In this document: positions 6,449-9,992 of the stretch, piece after piece
How the letters are laid out: each line of letters begins with the position of its first letter
Position numbering within the stretch: position 1 is the stretch's first letter
Source: a bacterium
GTDB lineage: Bacteria > Krumholzibacteriota > Krumholzibacteriia > LZORAL124-64-63
DNA length: 9,992 nucleotides
Assembly: GCA_030635025.1 (NCBI GenBank)
Contig: DAOVZQ010000047.1
Coordinates: forward strand, 1-9,992
Direction of reading: 5' to 3'
Made by a program: the position numbers and the translations under genes
The notes under the pieces: model-generated
Seen by the model: only the letters and a program-made list of their open reading frames with translations
The model's database searches: none
What the model was told of the DNA's origin: nothing

Positions 6449-7567
6449 CTACTTCAACATCATGATTTTCCGAGTATCGACACTCGTTCCGCTTTGCATT
6501 CTCATGAAATATGAGCCGCTGGCGACGCGAGAACCCTTATCGTTGATTCCGTCCCATGTCGTATCGAATCGACCGGCCTGCCTGTACTCACCGAGCAGTG
6601 AGCGCACACGTTTGCCGTCCACGGCGAAGACGTCGAGGCGAACGTACCCCGGAGTGCCCAGCTCGAGCGTGATGGTCGTGCTGGGGTTGAAGGGGTTGGG
6701 ATAAACATCGACGATGACGGGCATCGGCGTGGCGTTGATCGGCGCATCCACCGCGCCGTCGTCGAAGATGTAGCCCACCCACTCGGGATGATCGATGAAG
6801 GGATTGCGGTTGTGTTGGTAGATGTAGATGGCGTCGTTGCGATCGCGTTCCTTGTCGTCGACGGGATCGTCGAAGTGCCATTCGAGTAGCGTCTGGAGCA
6901 GACCCATATAGGCCACCGAGGCGTTGTTGCCGCCGGAGGTCACGATCAGGGACGCATTGTCGGTCAGGATCAGGTCGGGTTCGGCGCCGGCGTCGCCTTC
7001 GTAACGAACGTCCATGTAGAACATGGCGCGGGCCACGTCGCCCTTGCGTCCCTGCCAGGTTCCCCACGAATTGTAGTCCCTGACGTTGGTGCCGCTCTGG
7101 CCGTCGGAGTAGTCGGCCGCGTAGGGCGTGCAGCCGCTGACGCAGTCGTCGTAGTAGAGGTTTCCGCGCGAGCTGTTATAGCTGATGTCGCAGAGAGAGA
7201 GATGGTGGCGGTCGGTGTACGGCAGGTTCGTCGAGCCGTCGTCGGGAAAGCCGAGGCTGTTGGGCCAGGTGTGCTCGCGGTTGTAGTCGTCATTGCCGGT
7301 GGTGTGCTTGATGAAGGTCCGGTTCTGGTAGACGTCCAGTATGCGGCCCGAGTTGTAGGGATCTTCGTCCGCGCGTTCCAGCACATCCCAGGTGTCGGTG
7401 GACGAGGAGGTGTAATAGATCTTCGTATGACCGTCGATAATGTTGTGCACCGTGGTGCGCATGGTCGCCGGCGTGGTGACGTCGACGGTGTCGTAGTAAC
7501 CGGCGGGCGGCGCGGCGATCGCGGCCAGGGGCGCCAGCACGCAGATGATCAGGGCGATGTGCTTCAC
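6449..7567 (-). CDS. Secreted endonuclease I with C-terminal FlgD/T9SS-type domain
   Basis: This 372-residue exported nuclease should cleave nucleic acid outside the cytoplasm. Start choice: the GTG at 7565-7567 has GGAG five bases upstream and opens straight into a signal peptide (MKHIALIICVLAPLAAIAA). The longer frame from ATG 7666 begins inside a hairpin and upstream of a consensus -10, so it is rejected. The Endonuclease_1 domain spans about 22-263: YNREHTWPNS at 95-104 with probable catalytic His99, DRHHLSLCD at 119-127, GDVARAMFYMDVRY at 176-189, and DPVDDKERDRN then NRNPFIDHPEW at 234-263. A C-terminal domain from about 285 carries VYPNPFNPSTTI (288-299), DVFAVDGKRV, FDTTWDG and the end RKIMMLK. 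This pattern occurs in FlgD Ig-like and type A sorting domains of FCB bacteria, so type IX-like export or surface attachment is plausible but not shown. It is flanked by its own promoter and terminator. Scavenging of extracellular DNA is the likely role. Confidence 0.9.
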   Translation of the reverse strand: MKHIALIICVLAPLAAIAAPPAGYYDTVDVTTPATMRTTVHNIIDGHTKIYYTSSSTDTWDVLERADEDPYNSGRILDVYQNRTFIKHTTGNDDYNREHTWPNSLGFPDDGSTNLPYTDRHHLSLCDISYNSSRGNLYYDDCVSGCTPYAADYSDGQSGTNVRDYNSWGTWQGRKGDVARAMFYMDVRYEGDAGAEPDLILTDNASLIVTSGGNNASVAYMGLLQTLLEWHFDDPVDDKERDRNDAIYIYQHNRNPFIDHPEWVGYIFDDGAVDAPINATPMPVIVDVYPNPFNPSTTITLELGTPGYVRLDVFAVDGKRVRSLLGEYRQAGRFDTTWDGINDKGSRVASGSYFMRMQSGTSVDTRKIMMLK

Positions 7568-7572
7568 GGTAT

Positions 7573-7576
7573 CTCC
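7573..7576 (-). promoter_or_regulatory. Ribosome binding site deciding the GTG start of the nuclease
   Basis: On the minus strand GGAG (7573-7576) sits five bases before the GTG at 7565-7567. No comparable site precedes the in-frame ATG at 7666. Together with the signal peptide that begins at the GTG, this fixes the start. Confidence 0.75.
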
Positions 7577-7613
7577 AGTCCTTCCATGGTGTCGAATTCT
7601 CTTCGCACCCACA

Positions 7614-7622
7614 ATTATAACA
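7614..7622 (-). promoter_or_regulatory. Extended -10 promoter of the nuclease gene
   Basis: The minus strand reads TGTTATAAT (7614-7622), a perfect TATAAT with the TGn extension, 46 bases before the GTG start. No good -35 hexamer lies at 16-18 bases, as expected for extended -10 promoters. It is the best promoter match in the window. Confidence 0.65.
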
Positions 7623-7657
7623 TACGGCGCGAGGCGGCGGTCTGTTTGATGTTTAAG

Positions 7658-7692
7658 AACGCCCACATCACCACGGGGGTGCTGTGGGCGTT
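7658..7692 (-). terminator. Hairpin downstream of the PLD-family gene
   Basis: A 15-position stem (7658-7672 with 7678-7692) has a perfect 10-bp outer part and one inner mismatch, with a 5-base loop. It lies 128 bases past the PLD gene stop and about 35 bases upstream of the nuclease -10. The minus-strand tail (CTTAAACATC) is only partly U-rich, so Rho-independent termination is likely but not certain. Confidence 0.55.
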
Positions 7693-7756
7693 ATGATTGA
7701 ACAAATAGATAGCGCCAAACGGGCAAAATCACCAGGAGAACTCCAAGGGATCATAG

Positions 7757-7770
7757 TTTACACGTGTAAA
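7757..7770. promoter_or_regulatory. Perfect 14-bp palindrome, operator-like
   Basis: TTTACACGTGTAAA is a perfect palindrome in the gap between the PLD and nuclease genes. Its symmetry and AT-rich ends with a CACGTG core resemble sites for dimeric repressors. It is about 135 bases upstream of the nuclease -10, with a hairpin between, so a role at that promoter is not obvious. The rest of the 7693-7820 gap shows no supportable gene. Confidence 0.35.
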
Positions 7771-7820
7771 ACAGCGGCGCAGTTCATTAGACGGCACAGA
7801 CGATCAATGGAGCAAAGTCA

Positions 7821-9089
7821 TCAGCGCGATCCATGCAACGCCCGCAGAATGTCGCCTGCAAATTCGATCACACCCGAACTGATCCCCCCGACCACCACGT
7901 TGGTCCGCTCCGACGGCCAGGCCCAGGAACCCTCGACTCCAGGCTCCATGACCCGCGTCACAAAGACCGCGACCAGATCCGGATCATCCACCACCGCCAG
8001 CACCTCGGGCTGCAAAGTCGAACTGAGAAAATCGAAGTTGGCCGACCCCATGTAGAGCGTCTCCCCGTCGATGAGCATGGCCTTCACGTGGGTCATCTCG
8101 CCTCCGGCCAGACGCAGGTCCAGATCGTGACGACGACAGGCGTCCATGATGCTCTGCTTCAGGCCCAGGCGATTGATGTGTTCCGACGTAACGACTGTCA
8201 CGGCGACGCCCCGCGCCCGCGCTGCGCCCAACAACTCGAAGTAGGGCTCGGTGATGTAGGGGCATTCCAGGTAGATACTATCTCGCGCCTCGGCGATGCC
8301 GCGTGCTACGCGGTCGAGAATGTCGGGCTCCCCGTCGCCGCGGCCGGCGACGATCTCGACACCGTCGAACGTCATCGTCGTCAGGCCCGAATCGCCGGTT
8401 CGCGATCGGTACACATCGGCGGCCAGGACTTCGGCGATCGCGTTGTCGTCGATCCTCAGCATGAGATCATGCCATACGAAATTATGTGCGCTGAAATTGA
8501 TGCCACCCACATAGGCCGTATTGTCGATGACCACGATCTTCTTGTGATCGCGGGCCGCCAGGTTGTCTTCGCCCGGTCCATAAGGCCGACCGAATCGCAC
8601 ATCGACACCATGGGCCCGCAGATGCTCGAGCAGGCGCAGCGTGGCGCGGACCTCCTCTCCTAGCGGCACATCGAGCAGACGCGTCGGATCGTAGAGGAAC
8701 TTGTCGCTGACCACGAAGCGCGAGAAGGAATCGACCAACAGCAGCTTGTCCTCGGCGGGACTGGCGACCAGGGCCGCCGCCAATGCATAGCCGGCCGCGT
8801 CCGCCTCGAAACTGAGGGTCTGGATCAGGGCACGGTCTCGGGCGACAGCCAGATCGCGCTCGACCGACGCCATGAACTCGGGGCCGTCGACACAGAGAAC
8901 CAGTCGCGCGGACAGCGGCGGCTCGGCGGCGGAAATCCGGGCGGCCAGATCGGGCTCACTTCGGGATGCGAACAGGTCGGACACCAACCCGCCCAAAGGC
9001 AGCACCGCCAACATCGCAAGAACCAACATCAACTTACGGAGACGAGACATCCGGCGGAGCAGTGCGGTGAATACGTGGATCGATTTCAT
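7821..9089 (-). CDS. Phospholipase D-superfamily protein, cardiolipin synthase-like, N-terminally anchored
   Basis: This 422-residue protein has two complete HKD motifs: DHKKIVVID with His182, Lys184, Asp189 followed by GGINFS (195-200), and THVKAMLID with His334, Lys336, Asp341 followed by GSANFD (348-353). Such pairs form one phosphodiester-transfer active site, used by cardiolipin synthases, phospholipases D and some nucleases. Start choice: the ATG at 9089 has GGGAGGTG upstream (seven bases from GGAGG to the start); the longer frame from GTG 9170 adds 27 residues with no ribosome site. Residues 19-41 form a hydrophobic stretch after a basic segment (LRRMSRLRK), so the protein is a membrane-anchored or exported form with its catalytic body outside the cytoplasm. 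Typical cardiolipin synthases have two N-terminal membrane segments and about 480 residues, so this shorter form with one segment is less typical. Substrate is not decided by sequence. It stands alone between a hairpin and the structured region. Confidence 0.88.
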   Translation of the reverse strand: MKSIHVFTALLRRMSRLRKLMLVLAMLAVLPLGGLVSDLFASRSEPDLAARISAAEPPLSARLVLCVDGPEFMASVERDLAVARDRALIQTLSFEADAAGYALAAALVASPAEDKLLLVDSFSRFVVSDKFLYDPTRLLDVPLGEEVRATLRLLEHLRAHGVDVRFGRPYGPGEDNLAARDHKKIVVIDNTAYVGGINFSAHNFVWHDLMLRIDDNAIAEVLAADVYRSRTGDSGLTTMTFDGVEIVAGRGDGEPDILDRVARGIAEARDSIYLECPYITEPYFELLGAARARGVAVTVVTSEHINRLGLKQSIMDACRRHDLDLRLAGGEMTHVKAMLIDGETLYMGSANFDFLSSTLQPEVLAVVDDPDLVAVFVTRVMEPGVEGSWAWPSERTNVVVGGISSGVIEFAGDILRALHGSR

Positions 9090-9160
9090 GACGACACCTC
9101 CCGGTTTGGATGCGAAGGGAGTTGAACATGGCGGCGCGACTCCCGTTCCATGCACACCCC

Positions 9161-9189
9161 TTGTCGCCACCGCCCGATATCGGTATCTT
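9161..9189 (+). promoter_or_regulatory. Candidate promoter of the structured noncoding region
   Basis: TTGTCG (9161-9166) and TATCTT (9184-9189), each 4 of 6 to consensus, are separated by exactly 17 bases. A 10-bp palindrome CCGATATCGG (9174-9183) abuts the -10 and could bind a regulator. Predicted transcription would begin near 9196, just before the first hairpin. Confidence 0.4.
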
Positions 9190-9323
9190 CAACAAAGGCA
9201 GTTCGCACACGCGTGCGACGATCCTGCGGCTTACCCGGAGAGCGCATCCGGGTCTGGGCGGCCAAGGGGTCGGGCGGGTTGGGTCCCGCCGCGAGCGGTT
9301 CGCCCGACAAAGGAGGTGGTAAA

Positions 9324-9371
9324 GTGAATTCAGATAGACATGGCTCGGCAAAGGTGGCGCCCCCGAACTAA
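9324..9371 (+). CDS. Possible 15-residue leader peptide
   Basis: A GTG at 9324 follows AGGAGG (9311-9316) at seven-base spacing and reads MNSDRHGSAKVAPPN before a TAA at 9369-9371. The ribosome binding site is among the best in the window. The peptide has no run of one amino acid of the classical attenuation type. Its last codons overlap GGCGCCC (9356-9362), which could pair with the left arm of the terminator at 9447-9472, so a translation-coupled leader is conceivable. A chance ORF inside a structured RNA is the main alternative. Confidence 0.3.
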   Translation: MNSDRHGSAKVAPPN

Positions 9372-9446
9372 AGGGGTACCCACGACCCGCGGTCGCGGGT
9401 AACACCCCCAACGGGGTAACCCAGCGCCGCCCAAGCCGAACATCCG

Positions 9447-9476
9447 GGCGCCGTCGCGAGAGCGGCGGCGCCTTTT
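9447..9476 (+). terminator. Strong intrinsic terminator closing the structured region
   Basis: An 11-bp stem (9447-9457 with 9462-9472, one G-U pair) with a GAGA tetraloop is followed directly by TTTT (9473-9476). There is no conventional plus-strand gene upstream of it since 2228, so it implies a short plus-strand transcript here. It lies 76 bases before the regulatory-protein start codon. Confidence 0.8.
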
Positions 9477-9480
9477 CGTG

Positions 9481-9509
9481 GGGACAGCACGCTTCGGCTG
9501 CGATATCCT
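9481..9509 (+). promoter_or_regulatory. Candidate promoter of the regulatory-protein gene
   Basis: GGGACA (9481-9486) and TATCCT (9504-9509), each 4 of 6 to consensus, are separated by 17 bases directly after the upstream terminator. Transcription would begin near 9516, leaving a leader of about 37 bases before the TTG start. If real, it makes the gene independent of the upstream structured transcript. Confidence 0.3.
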
Positions 9510-9539
9510 GAGGGGGTTCCCAATAAGCCGGCTCGATTA

Positions 9540-9545
9540 GGGAGG
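9540..9545 (+). promoter_or_regulatory. Ribosome binding site deciding the TTG start
   Basis: GGGAGG lies seven bases before the TTG at 9553. The next in-frame ATG is about 52 codons downstream, inside the conserved domain, so this site fixes the rare TTG start. Confidence 0.7.
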
Positions 9546-9552
9546 CCCCGAC

Positions 9553-9992
9553 TTGACCGACACGACCAAACCCACCCTCTTCGTCGTCTCCGACGGCCGC
9601 GGCGAGACCGGCAAACAGATCCTCGAGGCAGCGCTGGTCCAGTTTCCTTCGGAGCGCTACGAGATCGTCGTCTGGCCCGAAGTGCGCACCCTCGAGCAGA
9701 TCTCGTCGATGATCGCGGCGGCCATGTCCACGGACGCCACGGTTTTCTATACGCTGGTCAGCGAAGACACCCGCGCCGAAATCCAGCAGCGCGCCCAGCA
9801 ACTGCTGGTGCCGATCGTCGATCTGCTCGGACCGTCATTCTCGGCCCTGCACGACGTCTTCACTAGCGATCCCCTGGCCAAACCCGGACTCTTCTACGCT
9901 TCCGACCACGAGCATTTCGATCGACACGCGGCCATCGACTACACCCTCAATCACGACGACGGCCAGCGTACCGACGAACTGGACCTGGCCGA
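9553..9992 (+). CDS. Putative PPDK/PEP-synthetase regulatory protein, kinase-pyrophosphorylase, N-terminal part (3' partial)
   Basis: The frame starts at TTG and runs 146 codons to the window edge; the family is usually about 270-280 residues, so roughly half is present. It belongs to the DUF299 / kinase-PPPase family (E. coli PpsR). These cytoplasmic bifunctional enzymes inactivate pyruvate phosphate dikinase or PEP synthetase by ADP-dependent threonine phosphorylation and reactivate it by Pi-dependent dephosphorylation, setting flux between pyruvate and PEP. Visible signatures are the N-terminal LFVVSDGRGETGKQILEAAL (9-28), QFPSE, VFYTLV at 64-69, and AAIDYTLNHDDGQ near 127-139, which closely parallels AAIDYTLAHDDG of the E. 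coli protein. The P-loop (GVSRxGKTPTS in the family) would lie downstream of the window. Whether the target is PPDK or PEP synthetase cannot be told here. Confidence 0.9.
   Translation, partial: MTDTTKPTLFVVSDGRGETGKQILEAALVQFPSERYEIVVWPEVRTLEQISSMIAAAMSTDATVFYTLVSEDTRAEIQQRAQQLLVPIVDLLGPSFSALHDVFTSDPLAKPGLFYASDHEHFDRHAAIDYTLNHDDGQRTDELDLA

Larger units (their letters stand above)
9196..9476 (+). ncRNA. Candidate structured RNA or leader of about 280 nt, unidentified
   Basis: This is most of the 463-base stretch (9090-9552) that has no conventional gene. On the plus strand it holds a run of stems ending in a strong terminator: 9213-9218/9223-9228 (6 bp), 9233-9239/9247-9253 (7 bp), 9269-9276/9301-9308 (8 bp, with smaller internal helices), 9361-9364/9373-9376, 9385-9390/9395-9400 (6 bp), 9404-9408/9413-9417 (5 bp) and the terminator 9447-9472. 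A candidate promoter precedes it. A purine-rich unpaired segment (AAAGGAGGTGGTAAAG) with a short ORF lies in the middle. I checked for hallmarks of RNase P RNA, SRP RNA, tmRNA and common riboswitches and recognised none. GC richness makes chance helices likely, so the call rests on the promoter, terminator and density of stems together. Confidence 0.4.

Noticed and set aside
7684..8055. Plus-strand ORF beginning in the PLD-nuclease gap
   Set aside because: The first 40 codons look less biased, but it runs antisense into the PLD gene and has no clear ribosome site or motif. At most a remnant.
9196..9476. RNase P RNA, SRP RNA, tmRNA or a common riboswitch
   Set aside because: I looked for the conserved core sequences of these RNAs (for example GGAAG tetraloop context, tmRNA CCA end, GEMM or TPP cores) and found none.
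9034..9801. Minus-strand ORF of 255 codons across the structured region and the ppsR-like gene
   Set aside because: It overlaps two better-supported genes on both sides and has no domain; its open frame follows from GC-rich composition.

Overview
This is a GC-rich bacterial chromosomal window holding eight protein-coding genes (two cut by the window edges), nearly all followed by their own hairpin terminator. The best taxonomic clue is the secreted nuclease, which ends in a FlgD/T9SS-like C-terminal domain beginning with a YPNPFNPSTT motif. That motif is typical of FCB-group bacteria; with the high GC content it suggests lineages such as Krumholzibacteriota, Eisenbacteria or Latescibacterota. 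This placement is inference. I see no phage, insertion sequence, CRISPR array, tRNA or rRNA.

Layout. (1) Positions 1-2228, plus strand: the C-terminal part of a bacterial alpha-2-macroglobulin whose thioester cysteine is replaced by serine. (2) Positions 2313-4805, minus strand: a porin of the Porin_5 type, then an Rh-type (Rhesus-like) ammonium channel. Each has its own candidate promoter, and two near-identical AAGCCCGG hairpins bracket the channel gene. (3) Positions 4957-6310, minus strand: a two-gene operon encoding related small secreted proteins of unknown function that share a W-x-x-V-K-x-L-Y tail. (4) Positions 6421-7622, minus strand: an exported endonuclease I with a C-terminal sorting-type domain, a GTG start and an extended -10 promoter. 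(5) Positions 7658-9089, minus strand: a membrane-anchored or exported phospholipase D-superfamily protein with two intact HKD motifs. (6) Positions 9090-9552: a 463-base stretch without a conventional gene. It holds a candidate promoter, six consecutive stem-loops, a 15-codon ORF with a strong ribosome binding site and a strong intrinsic terminator. It is read here as a candidate structured RNA or leader. (7) Positions 9553-9992, plus strand: the TTG-started N-terminal part of a PPDK/PEP-synthetase regulatory protein.

Most products act at or outside the cell envelope: macroglobulin, porin, ammonium channel, secreted pair, nuclease and PLD protein. The window looks like a series of independent envelope and secretion genes, not one pathway. 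Nutrient capture is a possible shared theme: DNA hydrolysis outside the cell, porin-mediated entry, and ammonia passage through the Rh channel. Nothing in the sequence proves such a link. The most novel elements are the structured noncoding region at 9196-9476, the tandem secreted pair with its shared tail, and a bacterial Rh protein in place of the usual AmtB-GlnK pair.
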